Origin: Glycomyces amatae
GTDB taxonomy: Bacteria; Actinomycetota; Actinomycetes; Mycobacteriales; Micromonosporaceae
Direction: 5' to 3'
NCBI RefSeq assembly: GCF_020991375.1
Contig: NZ_JAJLQZ010000003.1
Coordinates: 310,001-374,000 of the forward strand
Length of the DNA: 64,000 nucleotides
Within the stretch, counting starts at the first letter, position 1; the number at the start of each line of letters is the position of its first letter. The notes below the pieces were generated by a model that ran no database searches, was not told the origin of the DNA, and saw only the letters and a program-made list of their open reading frames with translations. This document shows positions 27,469 through 35,090 of the stretch, in pieces. The translations under genes were made by a program, and so were the position numbers.

Positions 27469-28305
27469 ATGACTGATCTCAGCGCACCGGTCCGGCTCCA
27501 TGACGGCGTGGTCATGCCGCGCATCGGCTACGGCACCTACAAGGTCGGCGACGACGAGGCCCAGGAGGCGGTCGAGACCGCCCTGGCGACCGGCTACCGG
27601 CTGGTCGACACCGCCGAGATGTACGGCAACGAGGTCGGCGTCGGGCGCGCGATCGCCGGCTCGGGCCTCCCGCGCGAGGAGGTCTTCCTCACCACGAAGC
27701 TCTGGAACGACCACCACGGCGCCGACGCGGCGCGCGCCGCGCTCGAGGCGTCCCTGGAGCGCCTGGGCACCGACTACCTCGACCTGTACCTCATCCACTG
27801 GCCCTCCCCCAAGCAGGGCCTGTACGCCGAGACCTTCCAGGCCCTGCTCAAGGCCAGGGACGAGGGCCTCATCCGCTCGGCCGGGGTCTCGAACTTCCTG
27901 CCCGAGCACCTGGAGCGCGTCCGCGAGGCCACCGGCGAGTGGCCCTCGGTGAACCAGGTCGAGCTCCACCCGTACTTCAACCAGCCCGAGCTGCGCGCCT
28001 GGCAGGCCGAGCGCGGCATCGCGACCGAGTCGTGGGGGCCGCTGGGCCAGCGCACGGGCTCGGTCCTGGAGGAGCCCGCAGTCACCGCCGCGGCCGAGGC
28101 GCACGGCAAGAGCCCCGGCCAGGTGGTCATCCGCTGGCACATGCAGAACGGCTGCATCGTGATCCCGAAGTCCTCCAGGGCGTCCCGGATCGCCGAGAAC
28201 TTCGCCGTGTTCGACTTCGCGCTGTCCGAGGCGGAGATGGAGGCGATCGACGCGCTGGAGACCGGTCGGCGCCAGGGCATCGACCCGGGGAGCGACGAGC
28301 GCTGA
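27469..28305 (+). CDS. Aldo-keto reductase (AKR5-like), copy 1
   Basis: A 278-residue (beta/alpha)8 NADPH reductase with the full tetrad: Asp47 and Tyr52 (DTAEMYGNE), Lys77 (TTKLW) and His110 (LIHWP). IPKSSRASRI near the end binds the NADPH phosphate. It reduces aldehydes or ketones such as 2,5-diketogluconate or methylglyoxal; the substrate is unknown. ATG 27469 is chosen from the leaderless promoter; the upstream frame is low-complexity. It is clearly paralogous to the reductase at 29216. Confidence 0.9.
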   Translation: MTDLSAPVRLHDGVVMPRIGYGTYKVGDDEAQEAVETALATGYRLVDTAEMYGNEVGVGRAIAGSGLPREEVFLTTKLWNDHHGADAARAALEASLERLGTDYLDLYLIHWPSPKQGLYAETFQALLKARDEGLIRSAGVSNFLPEHLERVREATGEWPSVNQVELHPYFNQPELRAWQAERGIATESWGPLGQRTGSVLEEPAVTAAAEAHGKSPGQVVIRWHMQNGCIVIPKSSRASRIAENFAVFDFALSEAEMEAIDALETGRRQGIDPGSDER

Positions 28306-28308
28306 AGG

Positions 28309-28335
28309 AGCGGGAGCCCGGGGCGGGCCCCCGCT
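28309..28335. terminator. Shared hairpin between converging AKR and HTH genes
   Basis: A 12-bp stem with one mismatch (28309-28320 with 28324-28335) around GGG fills nearly the whole gap between the two stop codons. Confidence 0.5.
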
Positions 28336-28638
28336 TCACGTCGGGCCGACGCCTTCGGCGAGGCGCCGCAGTTCGGCGACGTGCCCGGCGAAGGCGCTCC
28401 TCCCCGCGGGGGTGAGGGCGGCCCAGGTTCGGGTCCGCCCTTCGAACGGGGACTTGCGGACCTTGACGTACCCCGCGTCCTCGAGGGTCTTCAACTGCTT
28501 GCTGAGGACCGAGTCGCTGACGCCGAGCGCGTCGCGCAGGGCGGCGAACTCGACCTCGCTCACGGCCGAGAGCATCGAGGAGATCCGCAACCGGTTGGGG
28601 GCGTGGATGATCTCGTCGAACTTCGACTCGGCGCTCAT
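28336..28638 (-). CDS. Small winged-helix transcriptional regulator (HTH_27 / MarR-like)
   Basis: A 100-residue single-domain regulator: helices with HAPNRLRISSMLSAV and FAALRDALGVSDSVLSKQLKTLEDAGY, then a wing with GRTRTWAALTPAGR. It fits the family typified by HTH_27 proteins, often paired with a membrane protein. Its ATG overlaps the upstream membrane gene by four bases (ATGA), so the two are translationally coupled and this protein probably represses its own operon. The longer open frame upstream is a shadow of the membrane gene. Confidence 0.85.
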   Translation of the reverse strand: MSAESKFDEIIHAPNRLRISSMLSAVSEVEFAALRDALGVSDSVLSKQLKTLEDAGYVKVRKSPFEGRTRTWAALTPAGRSAFAGHVAELRRLAEGVGPT

Positions 28639-29099
28639 GACGCCCCGTGGGCCTCGGCTCGCGCGATCGCGTCGAGGCGCCGGCCCCACAAGGTCATGGT
28701 CACGGCGACGACGAGGCCGGTGACCGGGGCGGTCCACGTGATCTCCGCGCCCATGCTGACGGTCGCGCCGGCCACCAGGATCACGAGCAGCAGCGCGAAG
28801 AGGAGGCCGGCGCTGCGGCGGGTCTTGGGGCCGCCGTCCCAGAAACCGACCCACACGCGGGCCTTGCGGCGGTAGGCGGCTATCAGGGCGGCGAGGCCCG
28901 CGGCGTAGACCGCGATCACGCCGAGCAGCGCCTGGAAGGGGATGTCGGCGGTCGCGACGGTCACGAGTCCGCCGACGAGGACGCCGAGGAGCGGGTGGTA
29001 CCACCAGGGGGCGACGAGGCGGTCGGCCATGTCCGAACGGGATTGGTCGACGGCGTCGAGGGCGGCGCGGGCGGCTTGCGGATCCAACTGACTTTCCAT
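28635..29099 (-). CDS. Membrane protein co-transcribed with the HTH regulator
   Basis: A 154-residue protein with an N-terminal soluble helix (LDPQAARAALDAVDQSRSDMA), four hydrophobic stretches at about 37-55, 58-75, 97-115 and 122-140, and the YRRKARVWVGFWDGGPKTRR loop. Such proteins are common partners of HTH_27 regulators; function unknown. ATG 29099 is set by TAGGCT seven bases upstream. A perfect palindrome lies 35 bases beyond the start codon. Confidence 0.8.
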   Translation of the reverse strand: MESQLDPQAARAALDAVDQSRSDMADRLVAPWWYHPLLGVLVGGLVTVATADIPFQALLGVIAVYAAGLAALIAAYRRKARVWVGFWDGGPKTRRSAGLLFALLLVILVAGATVSMGAEITWTAPVTGLVVAVTMTLWGRRLDAIARAEAHGAS

Positions 29100-29112
29100 G
29101 ACGGAAAGCCTA
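29100..29112 (-). promoter_or_regulatory. -10 element for leaderless membrane/HTH operon
   Basis: TAGGCT on the minus strand is followed by seven bases and then the ATG at 29099. Confidence 0.55.
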
Positions 29113-29133
29113 GCAGACGACTTTCCATGGCGT

Positions 29134-29147
29134 CAAGTCATGACTTG
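29134..29147. promoter_or_regulatory. Perfect 14-bp palindrome, probable autoregulatory operator
   Basis: CAAGTCATGACTTG is a perfect palindrome placed at about -30 of the membrane/HTH operon. Flanking it are two direct copies of GACTTTCCATG (29090-29100, 29119-29129) and an inverse GGAAAGTC (29155-29162). The HTH regulator is the obvious candidate to bind here. Confidence 0.5.
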
Positions 29148-29202
29148 CTGTTTCGGAAAGTCCGTTCGCCGCGTCGTGCTGGGCAATCGCCTTCCGGCTG
29201 AG

Positions 29203-29215
29203 TAGGCTCGCGCCC
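29203..29215 (+). promoter_or_regulatory. -10 element for leaderless aldo-keto reductase gene
   Basis: TAGGCT is followed by seven bases and then ATG 29216. Confidence 0.55.
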
Positions 29216-30043
29216 ATGAGCGAACTGAGCACCACCATCACCCTGACCGGCGGCGCCGAGATCCCCCGCTACGGGTACGGGACCTTCCGCATCGACGACG
29301 CCGAAGCGGCCGCCGCCGTCACCGCCGCCCTCGACACGGGGTACCGCCTGATCGACACCGCGGTCGGCTACCAGAACGAGGTCGGCGTCGGCCGGGCCAT
29401 CAACGGCTCGGGCCTCAAGCGCGAGGAGCTCTTCCTGACCAGCAAGGTCTGGGACCACGGCTACGACGAGGTCCGCCGCAACCTCGAGGAGTCCCTGGAG
29501 CGCCTGGGCACCGACTACCTCGACCTGTACCTGCTGCACTGGCCGCGCCCCGAGGTCGACCGGTACGTCGAGTCCTGGCGGGCCCTGGTCGACGCCCGGT
29601 CCGAGGGCCTCATCCGCTCCGCGGGCGTCTCGAACTTCACCGTCGAGCACCTGACGCGGGTCCAGGCCGAGACCGGGACCGTGCCCGAGGTCAACCAGGT
29701 CGAGCTGCACCCGTACTTCAGCCAGCCCGAGCTGCGGGCCTACCACGACGAGCACGGCGTCGTCACCGAGTCGTGGGGGCCGCTGGGCCTGCGCGGCGAG
29801 GGGCTGTTCGAGGAGGCCGCGGTGCGGGCGGTCGCCGAGGCGCAGGGGCGCACCCCGGCGCAGGTGGTGCTCCGCTGGAACCTCCAGCGCGGCAACGTGG
29901 TCATCCCCAAGTCGGTGACGCCCGCGCGCATCCGCGAGAACTGGGAGGTGCTCGACTTCGCGCTGACCGACGACGAGCTCGCCGCCGTCGACGCCCTCGA
30001 CACCGGCCGCCGCCAGGGCGGCGACCCTGCCGACGTCAACTGA
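29216..30043 (+). CDS. Aldo-keto reductase (AKR5-like), copy 2
   Basis: A 275-residue reductase with Asp47 and Tyr52 (DTAVGYQNE), Lys77 (TSKVW) and His108 (LLHWP). It shares long blocks with copy 1 (ERLGTDYLDLYL, GLIRSAGVSNF, VNQVELHPYF, ESWGPLG) and the same GRRQG-type ending, so the two arose by duplication, with the membrane/HTH operon lying between them. Substrate unknown. Leaderless promoter; a terminator follows. Confidence 0.9.
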   Translation: MSELSTTITLTGGAEIPRYGYGTFRIDDAEAAAAVTAALDTGYRLIDTAVGYQNEVGVGRAINGSGLKREELFLTSKVWDHGYDEVRRNLEESLERLGTDYLDLYLLHWPRPEVDRYVESWRALVDARSEGLIRSAGVSNFTVEHLTRVQAETGTVPEVNQVELHPYFSQPELRAYHDEHGVVTESWGPLGLRGEGLFEEAAVRAVAEAQGRTPAQVVLRWNLQRGNVVIPKSVTPARIRENWEVLDFALTDDELAAVDALDTGRRQGGDPADVN

Positions 30044-30053
30044 GGACCGCGGA

Positions 30054-30090
30054 AGCGCCCGCCGACGCCGACGCGCCGGCGGGCGCTTTC
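30054..30090 (+). terminator. Terminator after aldo-keto reductase copy 2
   Basis: An 11-bp stem (30054-30064 with 30077-30087) with a 12-base loop and a following TTTC, eleven bases past the stop. Confidence 0.6.
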
Positions 30091-30206
30091 GTCGCGTCGG
30101 CCGCGGTGAGCGCGTGCGGCGCGGCCGAGGGGCCTCGGCGGCGGGGCGGTCCGCCGCTCGGTCCGGCCGGACCGAGCCCGCGGGGCGGGGCCGTGATCGG
30201 CCGGAC

Positions 30207-30218
30207 CAGAATGGACGC
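30207..30218 (+). promoter_or_regulatory. Possible -10 for leaderless hydrolase gene
   Basis: CAGAAT is followed by six bases and then ATG 30219. The hexamer deviates at its first base. Confidence 0.35.
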
Positions 30219-30911
30219 ATGGACGAACCCCTGCTCGTGCTCGTGCACAGTCCCCTGACCGGCCCTCGGGCGTGGGAGCCGGCCGCGGCGGTGCTGCGGT
30301 CGCTCGGGCACCGGGTCGCGGTGCCGGACTTCACGGCCGCGCTGGAGGAGGGCGGCCCGCACCATGCGGCCGTCGCGGCCGCGGTCGCCGCGCAGTCCGC
30401 GGATGCCGCGGCGTCGGTCCTGGTCGCGCACAGCGGGGCCGGGGCCCTGCTCCCGGCGATCGCCGAGGCGGTGCCGAGGACGGTCGGAGCGGTGTTCGTC
30501 GACGCGCTGCTCCCCCATCCGGGCCGGTCCTGGATGGACACCGCGCCGACGGCGCTGCGCGAGCACCTCGCGTCGATCGCCGAGGGCGGACGGCTGCCGA
30601 AGTGGACCGACTGGTTCCCGCCCGACGTGATCGCCGGGCTCCTCCCCGACCAGGCCGAGCGCGAGCGGTTCACCGCGTCGGTGCCGCGCGTGCCGCTGTC
30701 GTATTTCGCGGAGACCGCCCCCGATCCCGAGGCCTGGCCGCCGCCGTGGTGCGCCTACGTGCGGCTCAGCGAGGCGTACGACAAGGAGGCGGCCGAGGCG
30801 GAGCGGTCGGGGTGGCCCGTCCACCGCGTCGACGGCGACCACCTCTCGCTCATGACGCGGCCGGAGGCGGTCGCCGCGGTCATCGCCGGGCTGCTGGAGC
30901 GGCACCGCTGA
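30219..30911 (+). CDS. Alpha/beta hydrolase
   Basis: A 230-residue single-domain hydrolase: an oxyanion strand with LVLVHSPLTGPRAWEP, nucleophile Ser72 in VAHSGAG (an A-H-S-G-A-G elbow instead of GxSxG), and a His in DGDHLSL near the C-terminus. It has no signal peptide. Likely an esterase-like enzyme of unknown substrate. ATG 30219 is chosen because the open frame upstream is only Gly/Arg-rich low complexity. It converges with the secreted protein gene at 30996. Confidence 0.8.
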   Translation: MDEPLLVLVHSPLTGPRAWEPAAAVLRSLGHRVAVPDFTAALEEGGPHHAAVAAAVAAQSADAAASVLVAHSGAGALLPAIAEAVPRTVGAVFVDALLPHPGRSWMDTAPTALREHLASIAEGGRLPKWTDWFPPDVIAGLLPDQAERERFTASVPRVPLSYFAETAPDPEAWPPPWCAYVRLSEAYDKEAAEAERSGWPVHRVDGDHLSLMTRPEAVAAVIAGLLERHR

Positions 30912-30995
30912 GGCCCGGCGCCGCCGGTGCGCCGGCAGGTGCGCTCGCGACTCCGGCGGGGTCCGACAGTGCATGGTGCCGCAAGTGGTCCCGCC

Positions 30996-32000
30996 TCAGA
31001 ACTCGGCGGTCCACGTGAAGCTCGGCAGCTCCTCGGAGAACGCGACCGGGCCGGCCTCCACATGCTCGATGTCGCCGTACGGCGTGAAGTCGACGGTGAT
31101 CGCGTCGGCGTCCTCGGGTACGGCGAACACGAGCGCGAGGTGGTCCCAGCCCCCTTCGAGCTCGGTCGCGGTCCAGGAGAGGGGCGCGTCCCGGTCGACG
31201 GTGACCGCGCTCTCGCGGTCGAGCTCCCAGGTGAACGCGTCGGATCGGGCGCACCAGCCGAATCTGAGCTCCAGGAAGACCGTGCCGGGCTCGGCCCAGC
31301 CCAGGTCCTCGCGCCAGACGAACCGGTGGGCCCACACGCTGTCCTGAGGGCATCTGACATGGCCCGAACCGCGGCTGTTGTAGACCTCGACCTTCCCCGT
31401 GTCGTAGCCGTCAATCTCGATCGTCCCGAGCAGCAGGTCGCTGTAGTACGCCCCGACCGGGTCGACCTGCTCCCCGGTGCGGAGGTCGAGCCCCTGGGCG
31501 CGTCCGGTGTCCTCCACCCACAAGACCGCGTCCTCGCCGACGGGGACGCTGAGGACGAGGTACCGGCCCGCCGCCGGCACCCCGGCGAGGTCGAAGCGCT
31601 CGCCTCCGGCCTGGATCCACGCGGTGGTCCGGTCGGCGTCGGTCCCGTGCTCGGACGTGTAGTCGGCCTGGCGCGCGACCTGCGCGATGAGGAACTCGGC
31701 GCCGTCCTCGACGGGCACCACGTGCTCGAGGCCGGGGTCGGAGGCCGCCAGGTCCCGCGGGATCGCGTCGTCCTGGAAGAGGCACCTGAGCGAGAGGGAG
31801 AAGTGGGGGCCGCGCAGGTCCGCGGCGGTGTCGAGCACATAGGCGTCTTCGCCGTCGTCGCACCAGGGGTCGGGCTCGACGTCGGTGAGCAGTTCGTACG
31901 GCGCGGTGCGGGCGAAGGAGTCCGCGTCGGCGCTCCCGGCGGCGCCGAGGGCGACGGCGGCGAGGAGCGGGAGCGCGGCGAAGGGGGCGGTGCGGGGCAT
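30996..32000 (-). CDS. Secreted protein of unknown function
   Basis: A 334-residue preprotein with a signal peptide (residues 1-26, cleavage near SADA) and a mature part rich in Asp, Glu, Trp and beta-prone stretches. It holds four cysteines (WCDDGED, LRCLFQDD, VRCPQDS, GWCARSD), probably two disulfides. I recognise no family. The ATG has GAGGA upstream. A short relative of its C-terminal end is encoded just upstream at 32075. Confidence 0.75.
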   Translation of the reverse strand: MPRTAPFAALPLLAAVALGAAGSADADSFARTAPYELLTDVEPDPWCDDGEDAYVLDTAADLRGPHFSLSLRCLFQDDAIPRDLAASDPGLEHVVPVEDGAEFLIAQVARQADYTSEHGTDADRTTAWIQAGGERFDLAGVPAAGRYLVLSVPVGEDAVLWVEDTGRAQGLDLRTGEQVDPVGAYYSDLLLGTIEIDGYDTGKVEVYNSRGSGHVRCPQDSVWAHRFVWREDLGWAEPGTVFLELRFGWCARSDAFTWELDRESAVTVDRDAPLSWTATELEGGWDHLALVFAVPEDADAITVDFTPYGDIEHVEAGPVAFSEELPSFTWTAEF

Positions 32001-32074
32001 GGGCGGTCCTCGAGGGGAGGGCGTGCGGGGCGGCGCCGGGCGGCGCCGCCCCGGAGGCGTGGGGGTGCGGCGGG

Positions 32075-32305
32075 CTAGAAGACCAGCGCGCGTTCGGTGG
32101 GTTCGGGGGTGTCGGCGAAGACGGAGTCGCCGCCGTCGAGGTTCTCGACGTTCCCTGCGGGGGTGAAGGTGAGCGTGGCCTCGGCGGCGCCGGTGACGAA
32201 CTCGTAGGCCTCGGTCTCGTCGAGGAACGGCGGGGAGGAGCAGGCGGTCCCCGCGAGCGCGAGGGAGGCGAGGGGTTTGAAGGATTTTTGATGCAGTTGT
32301 GGCAC
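32075..32305 (-). CDS. Short lipoprotein-like ORF, probable truncated paralogue of the neighbour
   Basis: A 76-residue ORF from a GTG. A signal-like hydrophobic stretch (SFKPLASLALAGTAC) ends at a Cys that fits a lipoprotein site only loosely. The last 30 residues (TFTPAGNVENLDGGDSVF) resemble the C-terminal end of the protein at 30996 (DFTPYGDIEHVEAGPVAF). It looks like a signal peptide joined to a tail after loss of the middle. It may be a remnant or a real small lipoprotein. Confidence 0.45.
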   Translation of the reverse strand: MPQLHQKSFKPLASLALAGTACSSPPFLDETEAYEFVTGAAEATLTFTPAGNVENLDGGDSVFADTPEPTERALVF

Positions 32306-32364
32306 ATGGTGATCTTATGCGGCCACGTTCGGTGAGGACTCAGTAGACGGTCGCGCTCGGCGAT

Positions 32365-32988
32365 TCAGCCGATGCCGTGGCGGACCGCCCACAGCGCCGC
32401 CTGGGTGCGGTCGGCGGCGCCGATCCTGCGCAGGAGGTTCGTGACGTGGGTCTTCACGGTCTTCTCCGAGACTCCCAGGGCCCTGGCGATCTGGCGGTTG
32501 GTCTGGCCCTTCGCGATGAGGCCGAGGACCTGGTTCTCGCGCGGCGTCAGCGACGGGGCGGCCGGTGCGGTGGAGCCGTTCATCAGGCCCCGCATGGCGA
32601 CCGGCGCGAGGAGCATCTGTCCGGCGTGGACGGTCCGGATCGCGCTCGCGAGCGCGTCGGGGTCGATGTCCTTGTACACGAAGCCCGCGGCGCCCGCGCC
32701 GATGGCGGCCGGGACGCGCTCGGCGTCGGCGGCCGAGGTGAGGACGAGGACGTTCGGGCCGTCGCCGGCGCCGAGGCGGTCGAGGACGCCCTGGCCGTCG
32801 AGGCCGGGCATCTTCAGGTCGAGGAGGACCACGTCGGGCCGGGTCTCGGCGATCGCCTTCAGGGCCTCCTCGCCGTCGCCGGCCTCGCCGACCACGGCGA
32901 AGTCGGGCTCGAGTTCGAGGTAGCCGCGCAGGCCCCGGCGGACCACGGGGTGGTCGTCGACGAGCAGCAGGCGGATGGGGTCAGCCAC
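32365..32988 (-). CDS. NarL/FixJ-type response regulator
   Basis: A 207-residue regulator: receiver domain at residues 5-120 with acidic pair Asp11-Asp12, phospho-acceptor Asp57 (LLDLKMPG) and conserved Lys in FVYKD, then a LuxR-type HTH (SLTPRENQVLGLIAKGQTNRQIA, then SEKTVKTHVTNLLRRI). GTG 32988 is chosen because GAGGAGG lies just upstream; the open frame beyond is Pro-rich and overlaps the kinase. It overlaps the kinase gene by eight bases. Confidence 0.93.
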   Translation of the reverse strand: MADPIRLLLVDDHPVVRRGLRGYLELEPDFAVVGEAGDGEEALKAIAETRPDVVLLDLKMPGLDGQGVLDRLGAGDGPNVLVLTSAADAERVPAAIGAGAAGFVYKDIDPDALASAIRTVHAGQMLLAPVAMRGLMNGSTAPAAPSLTPRENQVLGLIAKGQTNRQIARALGVSEKTVKTHVTNLLRRIGAADRTQAALWAVRHGIG

Positions 32989-34240
32989 GGTCGTCCTCCT
33001 CGGTGTCGTCCCGGACGGCGCCGCCGTCGCGGGGGCCGCCTTCGGCGGCACTGGTTTCAGCAGCATCGTCTTCGGGGGCGCCGTTCTCGGGGGCGCCGTC
33101 TTCAAAAGGACTGTCGAGCAGCAGGGTCACGACCGTGCCCTCGCCGGGGGCGGTGGCCAGTTCGAGGTCGCCGCCGAGGGCCTTGGCGCGTTCGCGCATC
33201 GAGAGCAGGCCGAGGCCGCGCGTCGCGGCCTCGGCCGCGTCGAAGCCGACGCCGTCGTCGGCGATGCGGATGCGGTCGGTCGCGACCGTGACGGCGACGC
33301 GGCGCGCCCTGGCGTGGCGGAAGGCGTTGCCGAGGGCCTCCTGGACGAGCCGGAGCACCTCGACCTCGCCGTCGCGCGAGAGGTCCACCGGGGAGCGCAC
33401 CTCGAAGGCGACCTCGGTGTCGTGCAGGCGGTCCAGGAGGGTGGCGTGGCGCCGGAGGGTCTCGACCAGGCCGTGGGCGTCGAGGTCGGCGGGCCGCAGC
33501 TCGACGATGACGCCGCGCAGTTCGCCGATCGCGTCGGCCGCGAGGGTCTCGACCTCGCCGAGACGCGCGGCGGCCGCCTCGGGGTCGGTGTCCACGAGCT
33601 TGCGGGCGGCTCGCGCCGAGAGGCGCAGGGAGAACAGCCGCTGCATGACCGCGTCGTGGAGTTCGCGGGCGAGCCGGTTGCGCTCCTCCACGACGGTGAG
33701 CTCGCGGCTGCGCTCGTACAGGCGCGCGTTGGTGATCGCGATGGCCGCGTGGGAGGCGAGCAGTTCGATGAGGTCGGTGTCGGACTCGGAGAAGCCGGGC
33801 CTGCCGAGGTCGTTGGTGAGGACGACGATGCCGAGGGTGCGGTCGCCGTCGCGGATGGGCACGCCCAGGAGGGCGGCCATGGCCGGATGGGCCTTGGGCC
33901 ACCACCGGTAGCGCGGGTCGCGGCGCAGGTCGTCGAGGAGGATCGGCCCGGTCTCCTCGAGGATCGCGGCGAGCATGCCGTGCTGGCGCGGGAGCGGGCC
34001 GATCTTCAGGCGCCGCTCCTCGCCGATGCCGTCGGTGATGAACTCGGCGAAGCCGCCCTCGTCGTCGGGGATGCCGATGGCGGCGTAGTCGGCGCCGGCC
34101 AGGCGCCGGGCCGAGGAGACGATCACCTCGAGCACCTGGTGCACGGACAGGTGGCGGGTGATCGCGCCGACGGCCTCCGAGACCTCGCGCAGCAGCGCCA
34201 TGGGCTCCCGGCAGGGATCGGTCGAGTGGGAGGCGGTCAC
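32981..34240 (-). CDS. GAF-containing sensor histidine kinase (DevS/NarX-like)
   Basis: A 419-residue cytoplasmic kinase: GAF domain at about 30-175, HisKA_3 dimerisation helix with His195 in RLARELHDAVMQRLF, and an HATPase domain with LVQEALGNAFRHA, IADDGVGFD and GLGLLSMRERA. The last 45 residues are an acidic Gly/Ala/Asp-rich tail. The GAF domain may sense a small molecule or redox state, but no heme ligand can be assigned. GTG 34240 is set by TAGATT six bases upstream (leaderless). It pairs with the regulator it overlaps. Confidence 0.92.
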   Translation of the reverse strand: MTASHSTDPCREPMALLREVSEAVGAITRHLSVHQVLEVIVSSARRLAGADYAAIGIPDDEGGFAEFITDGIGEERRLKIGPLPRQHGMLAAILEETGPILLDDLRRDPRYRWWPKAHPAMAALLGVPIRDGDRTLGIVVLTNDLGRPGFSESDTDLIELLASHAAIAITNARLYERSRELTVVEERNRLARELHDAVMQRLFSLRLSARAARKLVDTDPEAAAARLGEVETLAADAIGELRGVIVELRPADLDAHGLVETLRRHATLLDRLHDTEVAFEVRSPVDLSRDGEVEVLRLVQEALGNAFRHARARRVAVTVATDRIRIADDGVGFDAAEAATRGLGLLSMRERAKALGGDLELATAPGEGTVVTLLLDSPFEDGAPENGAPEDDAAETSAAEGGPRDGGAVRDDTEEDDRG

Positions 34241-34252
34241 GGTGCCAATCTA
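34241..34252 (-). promoter_or_regulatory. -10 element for leaderless kinase gene
   Basis: TAGATT on the minus strand is followed by six bases and then the GTG at 34240. Confidence 0.55.
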
Positions 34253-34351
34253 GTCGAGTCCGCGCCCGCCGGCCCTCGGTCGCTGGTCTTAGGACCTCCG
34301 GACCCGCGCCCACCGCGACCTCAGCCCGATGCGGGAGGCCTTAGGCGGCCA

Positions 34352-34364
34352 TAGCGTGGCCCCC
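34352..34364 (+). promoter_or_regulatory. -10 element for leaderless SDR gene
   Basis: TAGCGT is followed by seven bases and then ATG 34365. Confidence 0.5.
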
Positions 34365-35090
34365 ATGAGCGATTTCGAGAACCGCACCGCACTGATCACC
34401 GGGGCCTCCACCGGGCTCGGCGAGGCCCTCGCCGAGCGGCTCGCCGCCCGCGGCTGGCGCCTGATCCTCGCCGCCCGCGGCGAGGAGCGCCTGGCGAAGA
34501 CCGCCGACCGGCTCGGCGCGACGTACCTGGCCGGGGACCTGGCCTACGATCCGGCGCACCGCGAGCGGCTGGTCGCACTGGCCCGGGGCCGGCTCGACCT
34601 GCTGGTCAACAACGCCTCGACGCTGGGCGAGGTGCCGCTGCCGACGCTGGCCGAGTCGGACCCCGAGACCTGGCCCGAGGCGTTCGAGCTGAACATGCGC
34701 GCCCCGATGCACCTGGCGCAGCTGGCGCTGCCGCAGCTGCGGGAGCGGGGCGGCGCGATCCTCAACGTCACCTCGGACGCGGCGACCGGGCCGTACCCGA
34801 CCTGGGGCGTCTACGGCGCGTCGAAGGCCGCCCTCGACCAGATGTCCAATGTGCTCGGGGCGGAGGAGCCGTCCGTCGCGGTCTGGGCCGTCGACCCCGG
34901 CGAGATGTCGACCGCGATGCTCGCCGCCGCGGTCGGCGAGGCGGACGCGGCCGAGGCGGACCCGCCGGGCGAGGCCGCCGAGCGGATCGCGCGCGCCATC
35001 GGGTTCCGCTGGTGCGCCTGCGACCGCGACGCGCCCCCGAGCGGCCGGTTCGCCGCGAGCGACTACGCCGGAATCGAGGCGCACGAATGA
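34365..35090 (+). CDS. Short-chain dehydrogenase/reductase
   Basis: A 241-residue classical SDR: TGASTGLGEALAE (NAD(P) site), NNAS after the fourth strand, catalytic Ser in NVTSDAA, Tyr and Lys in YGASKAA. The end is shorter than in many SDRs and finishes in a small soluble tail. Substrate unknown. Leaderless promoter. Its last four bases overlap the QueA-like ORF, so both are made from one mRNA. Confidence 0.88.
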   Translation: MSDFENRTALITGASTGLGEALAERLAARGWRLILAARGEERLAKTADRLGATYLAGDLAYDPAHRERLVALARGRLDLLVNNASTLGEVPLPTLAESDPETWPEAFELNMRAPMHLAQLALPQLRERGGAILNVTSDAATGPYPTWGVYGASKAALDQMSNVLGAEEPSVAVWAVDPGEMSTAMLAAAVGEADAAEADPPGEAAERIARAIGFRWCACDRDAPPSGRFAASDYAGIEAHE

